NCBI GenBank assembly: GCA_032622095.1
Contig: CP136065.1
Location: forward strand, 207,738,151-207,802,150
Length of the DNA: 64,000 nt
Direction: 5' to 3'
Source: Siphonodentalium dalli
Lineage: Eukaryota; Mollusca; Scaphopoda; Gadilida; Siphonodentaliidae
Positions 22,879 through 33,816 of this stretch are shown one piece after another (within the stretch, counting starts at the first letter, position 1; the number at the start of each line of letters is the position of its first letter). The notes beneath the pieces are model-generated. The model was not told where the DNA came from, made no database searches, and saw only the letters and a list, made by a program, of their open reading frames with translations. Position numbers and translations under genes: made by a program.

Positions 22879-22978
22879 CTGTCCATCAGTCTGAATTTTC
22901 CCACCACATTCTGTTATCAGTTCGGACATATCATAAAAGGATTCAAAGTTCCACATACATGACTCAAGGTCCAAGTTC
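22879..22978 (-). CDS. FRAS1/FREM2-like exon: ectodomain
   Basis: A 100-bp exon, phase 2 in and 0 out, encoding [20 protein letters not shown] and then [13 protein letters not shown]. The FYDMSEL-x-x-CGG-x-I motif is a family hallmark with two conserved cysteines. Acceptor TTTTATTCCAG, donor ACAG|GTAAGT. Confidence 0.92.
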
Positions 22979-23665
22979 CTGGAATAAAAAAGTCATGTTA
23001 TGAGAAACCGGCCATAAATGAAATTTATTTATTTTTGCAAATATATATGTTTAAGGAAATGTTTAGTGTTGGATATACACAGAACAACATGGGTGGGTTA
23101 ATTGGGTTTGTTGATATGGCACGAGTGTTAGCGTGGAAGACTAGAATGAGAGGCGTAGCATTGAGTTCTATCCTTCTGCAATGGCACAACTGCCGTGTCA
23201 ACAAATCCATTAACACATGTTTCGTTCTGTGTTTATTACATATCACCCATACTATAATCCGTGCATTAAAAATTACAGGCATACAAGGTTTATTTAGGCA
23301 CATACAGGGCTTGTATTGTCATGTGAGATGATGCTTTTATTTTATAGTTCCGGTTTCATGGTTGAGGCGAACGCCATGTACGTAAACGAGATGTGTATGG
23401 AACGTATGTTCCATACAGATTTATAAATATGGCACAGCAATAACACTGTACTTCTAGGAATAAACTCTTGTCATATCAGCTTAACACAACAAAACCTTGT
23501 TCAGCATCATTTTCAGCACAAATATACCATTATTCTCTCAACTAAATATTTCCTTCATGCAAAAGTAGTAAAAAACAATATATTTCTCAAGCCATAATAC
23601 ATCCTTTAAAAAAATTAAAAACATTTCATTAAACACAAAGGTTAAAGGTTTCTAAAATATCTTAC

Positions 23666-23972
23666 TTGTAGAATCTTAGTGTAGATGCGGATCTCATATC
23701 TGGGTCATACTGATACGGCTCAACCTCTCCGATAATGTTCTCATCTCTCGTCTCGTTATTTAGGAACCCGAAAGCCGTGATGTTATGACTCAGGATCTCA
23801 TCATGATCGAGTAAATTCGAACAGCGGTGAATTCCCAGTCTAGTTCCATCCTTGCTCAGCATGAGCTCAAAGTTAGACAGACGTCGAGTAGAGATCACAG
23901 GCAGCATGCCGTCCCTGTGCGGGATCATCACAGTCAGCCGAACAGTGTTAGGGTGGTCAGCATCATCTGGGC
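23666..23972 (-). CDS. FRAS1/FREM2-like exon: ectodomain, largest internal exon
   Basis: A 307-bp exon, phase 1 in and 2 out, encoding [40 protein letters not shown] and a C-terminal piece [40 protein letters not shown] and STLRFY are highly conserved family motifs. Acceptor GATCCACAG, donor TACAA|GTAAGA. The codons here are richer in G+C than the surrounding introns, as in the other exons. Confidence 0.94.
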
Positions 23973-24278
23973 CTGTGGATCAAGATTAAATAGTGATACA
24001 GTTTTTTGAATTACATGAAACTTCATTCACTTTCTCCGAGATAATTTACATAAAATATCAACCTTTTGCAGCCTTTTGACCTACGTGTTGATTAGCTATA
24101 TTAGTGTCATCATGCCGTCGTGAGATATGAAACCTCAGCAGCAGTGCCTATGTCCCAATCACGCCTGGGAAAATTCATTGTGATCTTAACTGCATAGTAG
24201 GTTGTCATATAAGAAATTGTTCCAGTTGAAGAAATTAGATATCCAAGTTGATTTTTGCCATTTGTTCTAATGAATATA

Positions 24279-24490
24279 CAGTAATGCCCTAAATAATCGA
24301 CTCCTTAACCATAGCAGAATTATGGGTAATTTTTCAGGATTTAGTCGGAAATATGGCTTGTTGCCATTCATCGGAAAGCTCTCATTGAGAGCTTCCGATG
24401 AATGGCAACAAGCCATATTTCCGACTAAATCCTGAAAAATTTCCCATAATTCTGCTGTGGTTAAGAAGTCAATTACTTAGAGCATTACTA
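24279..24490. mobile_element. Family A palindrome, copy
   Basis: A 212-bp TA-flanked near-perfect palindrome with ends CAGTAATGCCCTAAATAATC and GAGCATTACTA (last base changed). It lies in the intron between exons 25428 and 23666. Confidence 0.85.
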
Positions 24491-24746
24491 TACAATATGT
24501 GCAGTGTGAACTTAAATTATGGTTTTCAAAATTATCAGCAGAACACATCTATTATTGTGGTCGATTGTCTTGGTTTAATTGTACTGTCACATAGTATTGA
24601 GCTGTATTGACATTATTAATGAAATTATCATTGAGACGGTACAATATTACAGGGCAATTATTAATTTTCATCCGTTTTTACCCAGTTCGGCCTCCTTGGA
24701 TGGTATAAATATCCCTCATGATGAAATGAGCCTTAAAGACATATAA

Positions 24747-25203
24747 TGACCCGCCATATCAAATCCAGTCGTAAGTCGGGACTTTTTTACCCTGTGCCAA
24801 TGCATTCTCTTATATATGCGAGTCGACCATAGGTCGCCTCGCATATATAAGAGAATGCATTGGCCTAACAATTTTTTACAATTTTTAGAATTTTTTCTTG
24901 TATTCTTTAACAATTTTAGAATTTTACCCATACAGAGCCCCAGACAAACATGAGCAGACAACACTCTTCTATATGCTTCTATATATGTGTGGGGCTCCCT
25001 GCAGGGTAATGGATGTTTTTTTATTTTATGTCCTAAAAAATGTAAGAAACATTTATTAAAAAAAAATGATAAAAAGTTGTTAGGCCAATGCATTCTCTTA
25101 TATATGCGAAGCGACCTATGGTCGACTCGCATATATAAGAGAATGCATTGGCACAGGGTAAAAAAATCCCAACTTACGACTGGATTTGATATGGCGGGTC
25201 ACA
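24747..25203. mobile_element. Foldback family B4 carrying the shared hairpin module
   Basis: Ends TGACCCGCCATATCAAATCC and its complement (arm ~45 bp). A direct CATATAA flanks both sides, so neither TTAA nor TA is used. The interior is the same two-hairpin module as B1, with CCCTGTGCCAATGC outer edges and a third, decayed hairpin (GGGGCTC/GAGCCCC) in the centre. Confidence 0.75.
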
Positions 25204-25309
25204 TATAATGAGGGGTGAGGGAAATTCAGGGAAAAGACCATTTGGTCTATTCGAGCATCCCGGGTTAGCCTCCCGAATTACTTCCCCTGCTCAGCCTTAA
25301 CACACACTC

Positions 25310-25400
25310 TCAAATATTGTTTGTAGAAGTAAATTCTCAGGCTGACCCATATTGGAATTCGAACCTACACCCATTTTGGCTAGCTCTCATTGCAATGATG
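25310..25400 (-). repeat. tRNA-derived SINE-like fragment
   Basis: The minus strand carries GTGTAGGTTCGAATTCCAAT, a match to the pol III B box, preceded by GAGAGCTAGCC. No A box of good quality; only a fragment. Confidence 0.3.
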
Positions 25401-25427
25401 GTATCCATAATATAGAACACTACTTAC

Positions 25428-25592
25428 CCATATATCTGAGCCTGGCAGTGAATGGTTCTGCACCGACAGACTGAGCAACCCTCGGCACACATATACCATC
25501 ATCTGGGCTGATAGTAGCTACATGACTCGACACTTCTAAACCTGGTTCTCCATCCTCATTCATAGCTCTCGCTAAGCATTGTATTCTGCTTC
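25428..25592 (-). CDS. FRAS1/FREM2-like exon: ectodomain
   Basis: A 165-bp exon, phase 1/1, encoding SRIQCLARAMNEDGEPGLEV, then DDGICVPRVAQSVGAEPFTA and RLRYMG. The VGAEPF-A-LRY segment is a family signature. Acceptor TTATTTTGTAG, donor ATGG|GTAAGT. Confidence 0.92.
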
Positions 25593-26155
25593 CTACAAAA
25601 TAAGGACAGTTTAATGGTTACAAAGATACCAGTACTCAAAAATCAAGTTTGACGTTCCAAATGGAAATTTCTAAAATATCCTACATGAAAATCCATCAGA
25701 AAAATCTCAACTCAGTTGTGAAATGCTGAAAGAAATGTGTATATATCAAGTGTCATGACACTATAAAAACACAATGGAAAGATTATGTTTTCCAAAAGAT
25801 TTAGAATAGTTTCTGAGATCATCACCAAAGCTAGCTGTTGATAAATTTATTTGTTATTTTGTTGTTGGCTTGGTTTATAAACATGACATATTTCAAACAG
25901 GTTGAGCATGAAAGACAATGTCCTAAAAATATGTTTGGGCAACAAAATAGTTTATTTAATAGTGAGAATATAAACTTTTTTAATGTGACACAATTTTTAA
26001 TGAAACATGGCCCATTTGTGAGAACTCTGACTTTGAATACCCTAAGTAAGAGAACACAGATAATATAGAAATTAATGGGATGATCAAAATAAATATAGGA
26101 CAATCCTCAATGAAGAACAAATGTCATGTTTGTTCTATTTACTGAAATCACGCAC

Positions 26156-26363
26156 CTGCACCAAAGTATATGCTGTCAAGAGTAATCTCCCTTGTTGAAG
26201 CAAAGAATGTGTTGGATTCTGAGTTCCTGAGTTCACTTGTGATTCCGTCGTCCCCACTCGGGGCAGAGACCCTCCAGCGGAATCTTGTCAGAGTGTCGTT
26301 CACACCTTCTGATTCACACAGAGACCCAGTTTTATGGAAATCGGGATGGTTCACATTACACGC
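26156..26363 (-). CDS. FRAS1/FREM2-like exon: conserved cysteine-containing ectodomain
   Basis: A 208-bp exon, phase 0/1, encoding ACNVNHPDFHKTGSLCESEG, VNDTLTRFRWRVSAPSGDDG and TREITLDSIYFGAG. The two cysteines, NDTLTR-RW and TLDSIYF are strongly conserved in the family. Together they make this the clearest single exon for assignment. Acceptor TTTTCTGCAG, donor GCAG|GTGCGT. Confidence 0.94.
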
Positions 26364-26721
26364 CTGCAGAAAAGGGAATCATGAACAAATTAATGATTTA
26401 TAAAATTGTGGTATAACTACTAATGATTTCTCATTCTCATGGTATTGATATTTATATGCTTATTCTGTCATAAGGAACAAATATAAAAACAGTACTGCCC
26501 AGTGTACTGCCCCCATTCAATCAGGTAAAATGATGTCTGATATTCAAAGCATTATTTTTGCCTAACTTGACATTTGGCAAATAACTCATCAGATGGATTA
26601 CCATTACACTTGATGTGCAAACATTTAGGCAAACAATTCACCAACACTAGTTAAAATATAAGCTTTGAAATACAAATCAACAAGGACAATATATATCCAT
26701 GAGACAACTTGGATGACTCAC

Positions 26722-26880
26722 CGTGATACAGATGACAGGGTATCCTTGTATCGGCATATCCGGAGCCTCCTCGGCATTATCATAGTCCCTTAGCGACACC
26801 ACAATCGGGGCTGCTGGGAATGTTACATCAGCCAATCGATTCATCTCCTCTATGAACACAGTCACTTTCCTGTTTCTTCG
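26722..26880 (-). CDS. FRAS1/FREM2-like exon: ectodomain after Calx-beta 5
   Basis: A 159-bp exon, phase 0/0, encoding RRNRKVTVFIEEMNRLADVT, FPAAPIVVSLRDYDNAEEAP and PIQGYPVICIT. The VFIEEMN-L-V-FP and GYP-xxCxT patterns are specific to the FRAS1/FREM family at this point, just after the last Calx-beta domain. Acceptor TCCTAACAG, donor CACG|GTGAGT. Confidence 0.92.
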
Positions 26881-27181
26881 CTGTTAGGAGAATACAAAAA
26901 CAACTATCAAGAACTGCATCAACTAAGAACTCATACATATACTTTATAAAGGAAACGGCGAATATGCATAATAATTTCAGTAATTTCTAAGAGTTCTCAC
27001 AATTGATGTTGGGATTATAGTTAATATTGTGTTAGTACTTAGTTGGAACTCTTGAAAATTTAAATGAATATATTTGCTTCATAAAATCCTATCTTAAAGT
27101 GATGTGAAACACTCCGGTAGGGTGAAATATTAAAGCAGCAGTCGTGGTACAAATTTCCAGGTATAAGTATTGATGCCATAC

Positions 27182-27315
27182 CTTAACTTTGGCGACCATG
27201 TTGAAGTCTGGTTGGATGTGTACCGTGAATGTCTCTCTTGTGTTTTCAGCTACGCCATCAAACAGGATCTCAATATCAAGGACATGTCGAGAAACATCTT
27301 TGCCAAATACGAGAT
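27182..27315 (-). CDS. FRAS1/FREM2-like exon: Calx-beta 5, second half
   Basis: A 134-bp exon, phase 1 in and 0 out, encoding LVFGKDVSRHVLDIEILFDG then VAENTRETFTVHIQPD. It completes most of the fifth Calx-beta domain and changes the junction phase to 0 where the C-terminal ectodomain starts. Acceptor TCTGTTTGTAG, donor TTAAG|GTATGG. Confidence 0.9.
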
Positions 27316-27996
27316 CTACAAACAGAAAATATAGATCAGCAATTGGCCACTAAAGATTCTACTTTAAAACTGAAAAATAACTAAAAATGAGTGATCTTTG
27401 ACATATCGATTGAACAGACATTATTTGATGGTATATAGTGTAAGTTATTACATTTTAACTAATAAATATAACACTGTTATAGATATATATGAGAAACCAT
27501 TTAAATCATGGAGACATTTGTTCCAGATATTGATCAGGCAGACAGTTTTGAAGACCAAATACCATATAAATCTAATTCCATAATTAATTATCAAACTCAA
27601 TGAAAATATTGTTGTTATAGACTCAATTGAAGAAGAAACAACCTATTAAAAAAAAATATACAAAACAGAGGTTCGGAAAAGAGGATAAAGTGCTGAAATA
27701 ATTGTCCCAAGAAATATCCTTATTGAATACAACAACTTTATCGTTAGGAAAATAAAAATTACTCTGTGTGTTGAGCAACAGTCAATTGCAGTTGGGAAAT
27801 CAAACATCCCAAATGATATCTCAGTGATGGAAATGTCTCCTTCACCATTCATTGCAAACTTACTTCTGGTATCAGTACTAATATATCATTGAAGATATCA
27901 GTCATTTGATAAAGGGTTCTCTCTTCACTAACATTCATAATGAAAATGTCACTTATTCAGATAACAATATATACATCAAGGAGTATATATAACTAC

Positions 27997-28179
27997 CTGT
28001 GGAGAGTCCATTGTAATCCTTCCCAGCATTAGCTGATCCATCCTTGGTATGAACTCTGACCTTTGATGTCTCTGTAAGGTCACCGGTTCTGATAACAGGA
28101 ATCCTAAGAATACTGACGTCGCCATCGAATATCGGTTCTCGTACTGTGTATCTCACATCCTCAAATCGTATTTCTGGTT
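27997..28179 (-). CDS. FRAS1/FREM2-like exon: start of Calx-beta 5
   Basis: A 183-bp exon, phase 1/1, encoding PEIRFEDVRYTVREPIFDGD, IPVIRTGDLTETSKVRVHTK and DGSANAGKDYNGLSTG. TKDGSA-x-AGKDY is the classic Calx-beta central motif. Acceptor TCTATTTAG, donor ACAG|GTAGTT. Confidence 0.92.
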
Positions 28180-28939
28180 CTAAATAGACAAAAACTCACA
28201 TAACTACATTGACTGTCATCTCCCATACCATGTATTTCAAATCAATTCCTGGTTATAAATAAACATTAATAAATTAAACAGACATGGCTCATTCGAACCT
28301 CCAAATTTTGTCTATGTAAATTAGAGGGACGGATATGATAGGTCGATAAATACATGAAATATTGGTATGCCGGGTTCACAGCCATTTTCTGGCTGTTTTC
28401 AATTTTTCACCCAAAGTCAGACAAATGCCCTTTATTGATACCATATCAGGAATAGAATAACATAGAACGCTCTTTTCTGTTCCATGTAGTGCAAATGGCT
28501 GATTTTGGTTTGGGACACAAACACCTTATTCATAGTTACATTTTTCATTACTTCAGTGCATCTTTTTGGCTTACAGAATGCTTGTAGAAAAGTAGTTAAG
28601 ATATTTATCGACCTATTTCGATACCTGGAAAAATTCAAAAGCGAATAATATTATTCGTATTTTGGAGCGCAAACCGCCATGTGGCTTTAATTATCAACTC
28701 TCAGACTGTGTATCTGACATCCAGAAATTGAATTTATGCTTCAAATTGACAAAACTTTTCCTGAGTATGTTTGGTTACACATATCTGTCATTGCTCACTC
28801 AGTATTATAAGTTCCTCTGGTTTGAAAGCATAGGTTCTCATTTGACAACCGAAAAACATGTCATATTACGTAAATAGTCTTACTTCACTCCTCATTGGTA
28901 AAGTCAGATGAGCAGACTTTGAGTCTCTCATAGGGAAAA

Positions 28940-29061
28940 TTGTTAGGCCAATGTATTCTCTTATTATATGCGAGGCTTCCTACAGGAGACTCACATATAT
29001 AAGAGAATGCATTGGCACAGGGTTTTTGGTAAAATTCAGGAAGTTTCAGCCATGAAATGTT
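28940..29061. mobile_element. Family B2 right half
   Basis: One hairpin (GGCCAATGTATTCTCTTATT arm at 28947 on) then GGCACAGGGTTTTTGG and TTCAGGAAGTTTCAGCCATG. The terminal AAGGGTTAA is decayed and the left half is missing. Confidence 0.6.
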
Positions 29062-29189
29062 TGACCTATATGGTTTAGAAATCAGTATTTGATCTAGAAT
29101 TCAAATTAACATTTATAATATGGTATTTATATTAGGCATATATATTTTCTATCTTACGGCATTAAATAGACATTTTGTAGAAAACCTAC

Positions 29190-29354
29190 CATCTTCAGGG
29201 TCAATGATTTTTATCATTGTGGCGTTTTTATCTCCGATTGTAGCTTGTCCCAGCGACGGACTGGATGGAGACCCCAGGTATAGTCTGAACTCCTCCTCCA
29301 CCTCGTACAGATTATCGTCTCTTATCTCCACAATGCATGCTTTCTCTCGTTCAC
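29190..29354 (-). CDS. FRAS1/FREM2-like exon: end of Calx-beta 4
   Basis: A 165-bp exon, phase 1/1, encoding EREKACIVEIRDDNLYEVEE and FRLYLGSPSSPSLGQATIGD, and ending IKIIDPEDG. The RDDNLYEVEEEF motif matches the acidic Calx-beta edge strand. Acceptor TTGTATTGCAG, donor GATG|GTAGGT. Confidence 0.92.
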
Positions 29355-29429
29355 CTGCAATACAAGGTTTGTAAGGTTTCTCAAATTTAAGTTGAAACTC
29401 CAGTCAGGAACCAAGTCTGAGTTAATGCT

Positions 29430-29800
29430 ATTTGCAGAATAAGGTCCCCAGAGGGTCAATTTAGTGATGCTATCCGCATAGCGGGCTAGCATCACCAAAT
29501 TCACCTTCAGGAGATCTCATTCTGCATGGCCTCATCTGCTATGGGAGACATAGACTCAGATTGAAGTTCCCAAATGGTGAATATTTTGATGTACACTCAT
29601 TGGGAACCTCGATTATGCAATGTGTCGTCTGCCAATTTGGAGATGAAGAGAAACTAAACTAAAAATGATATAGAATCCATGTTAAGAAGTTTATATAGAA
29701 ACTTGATAATAATCTTTCCAGAGAAGATGAGATGAGGCCTAAGCAGAATAGGTCCCCAGAGGGTGAATTTAGTGATGCTAGCCCACTATGTGGAATAGCC
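29430..29800. mobile_element. Foldback family C, long copy
   Basis: Contains the AGAATAAGGTCCCCAGAGG hairpin, the TCCCAAATGG / CCATTTGGGA-type segment and the right repeat CAGAGGGTGAATTTAGTGAT. Decayed at the right end. Confidence 0.6.
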
Positions 29801-29933
29801 TGTCAGGAACAAGTATCAGTTACTACTTCATCAGGTAGGTGTTCTTATAATATTGCATTAATAATAATGTATGTATTTAATAGTTGTGCATTCAGCAGTA
29901 AAGCGTTTCCATGTTTATTACCATGGTCGAAAG

Positions 29934-30167
29934 CAGGGGCATGGCTACAGGGTCCCGTTATGGGGAGTCCACCTTGAAATTTCCAAAAGCAGAACAAATA
30001 TGCTACTGCAGGTCTAAAAACAACAAATTCTCCACTAATTGGAAAATCAAACAATGGAAACACTTTCAACCAATATGTGGTGTATAATTTCCAACTAATG
30101 ATGTGTCAGGCATGAATTTTCCAACTGTTGAAGATTTTGACCAAAGCCCGCTGTTGCCATGTCCCTG
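29934..30167. mobile_element. hAT-like miniature element, 234 bp
   Basis: Ends CAGGGGCATGGCTACAGGG and CTGTTGCCATGTCCCTG, flanked by GTCGAAAG (29926-29933) and GTCGAAAT (30168-30175), 7 of 8 identical. Contains several AATTTCCAA/TTGGAAA motifs. Confidence 0.8.
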
Positions 30168-30470
30168 GTCGAAATCATTGAATACCCATCCTAGCTTTGG
30201 GCGAATTTATCTGAGCAGCTACCCATTCAAATTTACCAGAATCATCGGCTCTTGAAGCAGGTCCTCTACAACATGTGCTGAAAGCGACCACCCAAGAATT
30301 TAATATCAAATGGCAATGAAAGAATCAAACTAAAGACAACTCAACAGTCAACACCATTTCTAGTACTACAAATTAACATGATTTTGTATGGATGAACAGT
30401 TTACTGGTGTATTTCATAAGTAATCAGTGGGATTTCATCTGCATTATATGATGCATTTAACCCTTTACCC

Positions 30471-30852
30471 AACAAACCGGCCAAAACCGGCCAAATAAAG
30501 CTTCAACAGCCTAAAATATCTTCGGTCTGTCTCAATAGAACCATACACATATGGATATCATTGGAACCGGCTCCTTGACCACATTGTGATAGTTACAGTT
30601 ATGCCCTGTGCCAATGCATTCTCTTATATATGCGAGTCGACCATATGTCGCCTCGCATATATAAGAGAATGCATTGGCCTAAAAAAAATCTTTTTTTAAC
30701 ACTTTTTACCATTTTTTCTTACATTCTTTAACAATTTTATAATTTTTAATGTGTTAAGCCAATGCATTCTCTTATATATGCGAGGCGACCTATGGTCGAC
30801 TCGCATATATAAGAGAATGCATTGGCACAGGGCCCTTCTGTTGGGTAAAGGG
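30471..30852. mobile_element. Family B1 foldback, complete copy beside an exon
   Basis: TTAA-flanked, ~97 percent like the copy at 13415-13806 by eye, with two hairpins. Its right TTAA (30853-30856) is 14 bp from the splice donor of exon 30871-31068. Confidence 0.85.
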
Positions 30853-30870
30853 TTAAAGAACTTTCAGTAC

Positions 30871-31068
30871 CTTTTTGGAATGTTATAAGGGAATCATCTG
30901 TATTTGGTCTCTCTATGTAATCTTCATCAACCAAAGCTGATGCTTGTCTGGTGTAGCATCGTACAGTTGACACATGGTTGAGATCTCCATATCTTACTAT
31001 TTGTACCACAACTCTCCCTTCACTTTCTTGTACGGAATATTCAGATTCCTTGAACATCATTTTTGGCA
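30871..31068 (-). CDS. FRAS1/FREM2-like exon: start of Calx-beta 4
   Basis: A 198-bp exon, phase 1/1, encoding LPKMMFKESEYSVQESEGRV, QIVRYGDLNHVSTVRCYTR and ending SLITFQKG. Acceptor ATATTCTTCAG, donor AAAAAG|GTACTG, a weaker than usual donor. A TTAA-flanked foldback starts only 14 bp into the intron after the donor. About 46 bp of this exon is duplicated, diverged and transposon-split, in the upstream intron at 31143-31393. Confidence 0.9.
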
Positions 31069-31142
31069 CTGAAGAATATTAACAAATCTTGAATGAATAT
31101 AAAAGTAAAAGAAAGACAATGAAATAGAATATTCAAAATAAA

Positions 31143-31393
31143 ACCAAAGTTGATGCTTGTCTGGTGTACAGTAATACCCTAAATAATCGACTCCTTAACC
31201 CAGCAGAATTATGGGTAATTTTTCAGGATTTAGTTGGAAATATGGCTTGTTGCCATTCATTGGAAAGCTCTCACTGAGAGCTCTCCGATGAATGGCAATA
31301 AGCCGACTAAATCCTGAAAAATTACCCATAATTCTGCTGTGGTTAAGGAGTCGATTATTTAGGGCATTACTGTAGTATCGCAGTTGACACATT
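31143..31393 (-). pseudogene. Partial intronic copy of exon 30871-31068, split by a family A element
   Basis: ACCAAAGTTGATGCTTGTCT (31143 on) and CAGTTGACACA (31382 on) repeat ~46 bp of the exon (plus-strand ACCAAAGCTGATGCTTGTCT ... CAGTTGACACA at 30937-30980). Between them lies the family A element 31169-31372. No splice sites; not a usable exon. Confidence 0.75.
31169..31372. mobile_element. Family A palindrome, copy, inserted in an exon-derived sequence
   Basis: 204 bp, TA-flanked. Because it interrupts a copy of coding sequence, the intact exon shows the empty site (GGTGTAGCATC versus GGTGTA-element-TAGTATC). This supports a TA duplication. Confidence 0.85.
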
Positions 31394-31458
31394 TTATTGG
31401 GTAATGTCAGTGAATATCACTGAATAAAAAGAACAAAATCTTACATGGAAGATATTAA

Positions 31459-31893
31459 AGGCCCACTTAATTTTCGAATCCCCCGACACTTTATATACAA
31501 CATATTCCATATTATATATCATTTGAATGAGCAAGCCCCAAAACATTCTAGTATCAACTTATCCGGTCGAATAAACTGTGAACATGTTGTTTTTGTCAAG
31601 GTACTGATGTGTGTTCTGTGGTTAATGTCGATCTGGTCTCTATTGCCAGTCTATTATTGTCATTGGAAGGGGAATAACTCTATCTCTTAGTTGTGAATTA
31701 TGATGCATTCTGGGTACAATAACTGGGGAGTCTTGGTGTGAAACTGAGAATCTCTGTCACTTGGTGGACACTCCTAGACCACAGCTGTTCCATATTCCGG
31801 TAGAATATATTTTTGGTTCCTCTTCCAAATGGTATTTAATATGGAATATGTTGTGAATAATGTGATCTGGGCATTTGAAAATTAAGTGGGCCT
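31459..31893. mobile_element. TTAA-flanked element family E, 435 bp
   Basis: Ends AGGCCCACTTAATTTTCGAA and GAAAATTAAGTGGGCCT between TTAA sites. A subterminal ACATATTCCATATTA / AATATGGAATATGTT inverted pair is visible. A diverged copy lies at about 52625-52935. Confidence 0.8.
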
Positions 31894-32053
31894 TTAAGTA
31901 AGAAGTAGTTTGAAGATAATAAATGGAGTGGATGGGTAATATTGGGACTGAACAATTAAATGCAAAATATCATTTAGAGTTATTCCTCTTCCTTCAAAAT
32001 ATGGAAATCATTACTTGATATCACAGGAATTCAACTCACATCTCAAAGGTTAA

Positions 32054-32185
32054 CCCATCCATGACTGGAGCTTACTGAAATTTAGCGAAAACCCTGTGCC
32101 AATGCATTCTCTTATATATTGTAGGGAGCCTTGCAAATATAAGAGAATATATTGGCCTAACAATATAGCTCCCATCATGAAAGGG
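32054..32185. mobile_element. Family B2, reduced copy with one hairpin
   Basis: 132 bp between TTAA sites: CCCATCCATGACTGGAGC and AGCTCCCATCATGAAAGGG ends around a single shortened hairpin. Confidence 0.75.
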
Positions 32186-32191
32186 TTAAGA

Positions 32192-32560
32192 ACCAAGATA
32201 ATAATATATAGCATTTGTATAGCGCTTCATCCCTGGTGTAGCTCGAAGCGCTTATATATGCAGGTTATATACATGTACAGACATTAGAATATTTACTATC
32301 AATGGATACCGAGAATGATGCAATGTTGCTATCTATGGCTAGTTGTGTGCGGGTAAATATTGAACAGCTAGGTGCGTCTTAAGTCGTTGCTTGAAGATGT
32401 CGATAGAGTGCGAACGACGAATGTCGAGAGGGATGGAGTTCCAGACACTTGGTGCGGCGTGTGTAAACTGACGACCTTCAATTTTCTTATATTTACCCAG
32501 ATGAATGTCTTCAATAATAAACATCTAGATATCTAAAAGAAATATTTGTTTAATTCTTTT
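32192..32560 (-). mobile_element. LINE 3' end fragment (non-LTR retrotransposon)
   Basis: The open frame 32524-32339 contains FTHAAPSVWNSIPLDIRRSH and FKQRLKTHL, the typical C-terminal motif downstream of reverse transcriptase in CR1/L2/Jockey-like LINEs (AAP-x-WNSLP-x-x-R...FK-x-LKTHL). Its 3' UTR-like tail includes TATAGCGCTTCATCC (complement, near 32217). The RT domain itself is absent. Confidence 0.7.
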
Positions 32561-33318
32561 AGCACATGGCCAGATAATTCCTACACTAAATCCAAGGGCC
32601 AGAGATTTTTGGTAGTTTATGGTCCTGCTTAATTTAGACAGAGAGATGTTCTTTCTCAACCCTTGCCTTCTGACTGTATTAGGACTATATGGGATGGCCT
32701 GGACTCATCTCATAGGCGCCGGAATTAAAGGTTGAAATGGGTAGCAGCTTGCTTGGTTTAGTTTATTATGGTTTATCATTGTTTCAGACTCTAAGCCATA
32801 TCACAACGTCAGTTTTATGGGTGGAGGAAAGACAAACATCCGAGCTCATAAGGATATTTAATAATTAGCTATAGGTTATCGGCTGCACTAAGTAGAAAAC
32901 TGCTTGCATCATTAGTAACAAAAGTCGGCCAATCAGTGGAAACCACAGCCAATAAGTAAAAAATTTGGCCAATAAGTAGAAAGGCAGCCAATAGGTCAAC
33001 AGTAACGTAAATGACGTCATACATATTTAGCTTGATCGGCAAAGACTATTGGGTCGACGGAAGATAGATTACAGTTGCTTTTGGATAATCTATGGACTGT
33101 CACCGTTTTTGGGAGCAAATATACGTGGATGAACTACATGAATCCGTATCGAGATCAGTGGAAACAGACAGTACTGTGAAATCGCTGCAGGTTCTTCACA
33201 AAGTTCACAAGAAAAAAAATTGCTGGAAGAATTGTTATTTTAATAAAGCACACAATGGTATATATCTATGTTAATATATTCATCCTGTGGAACAACACTT
33301 GCCTTTGTTGCTAATTAA

Positions 33319-33535
33319 CCCTTTGAGTGCCAGGTCCGATTTTTGTATCAACCCATATACCCTGTGCCAATGCATTCTCTTATATATGCGAGTCGACCAT
33401 AGGTCGCCTCGCATATATAAGAGAATGCATTGGCTTAACATTTTTATATATATTTTAATATATTTTATTATATTCTTTAACAGACTTATTGTGTAGGTTT
33501 AGGGCCGATAATATCGGCCCCTGGCACTCAAAGGG
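33319..33535. mobile_element. Family B3 foldback with one hairpin module
   Basis: TTAA-flanked. Ends CCCTTTGAGTGCCAGGTCCG and CCTGGCACTCAAAGGG. The hairpin (33366-33434) is joined to the left arm by the same CCCTGTG lead seen in B1 and B4. The right half of the module is missing. Confidence 0.8.
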
Positions 33536-33542
33536 TTAATAA

Positions 33543-33685
33543 AATACTTATAAATTGGTTGTTCCACAGTGACCGAGTTATGAGGCCTCGGTCTGTCATA
33601 TTAGCCTTCGGCCTGTGGCTAATACGACAGACCTCGGCCTCATAACTCGGCCAATATGGAAACAACCAATTAATAACATATAGAA
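33543..33685. repeat. Foldback ~140 bp
   Basis: AAATTGGTTGTTCC pairs with GGAAACAACCAATT, and GAGTTATGAGGCCTCGGTCT pairs with its near complement ending ATAACTCG. It is directly adjacent to the B3 element. No clear target duplication. Confidence 0.55.
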
Positions 33686-33816
33686 CCTTCACCATCTTTG
33701 AATGGCTCTAGTTGGCCTAAAATGTGACTTATCTCACCAACTGAGCTACCAGGCACTCCGAAAATGACGGCATTTAATGTGAAATAACATAAGATATATT
33801 TAACAACAAGACTTAC

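Noticed and set aside
24716-25132. 138-residue open frame with repeated ILLYMRVDHRSPRIYKRMHW-type peptide
   Set aside because: The peptide is the translation of the hairpin module and appears in every copy in several frames and on both strands. It is a transposon artefact.
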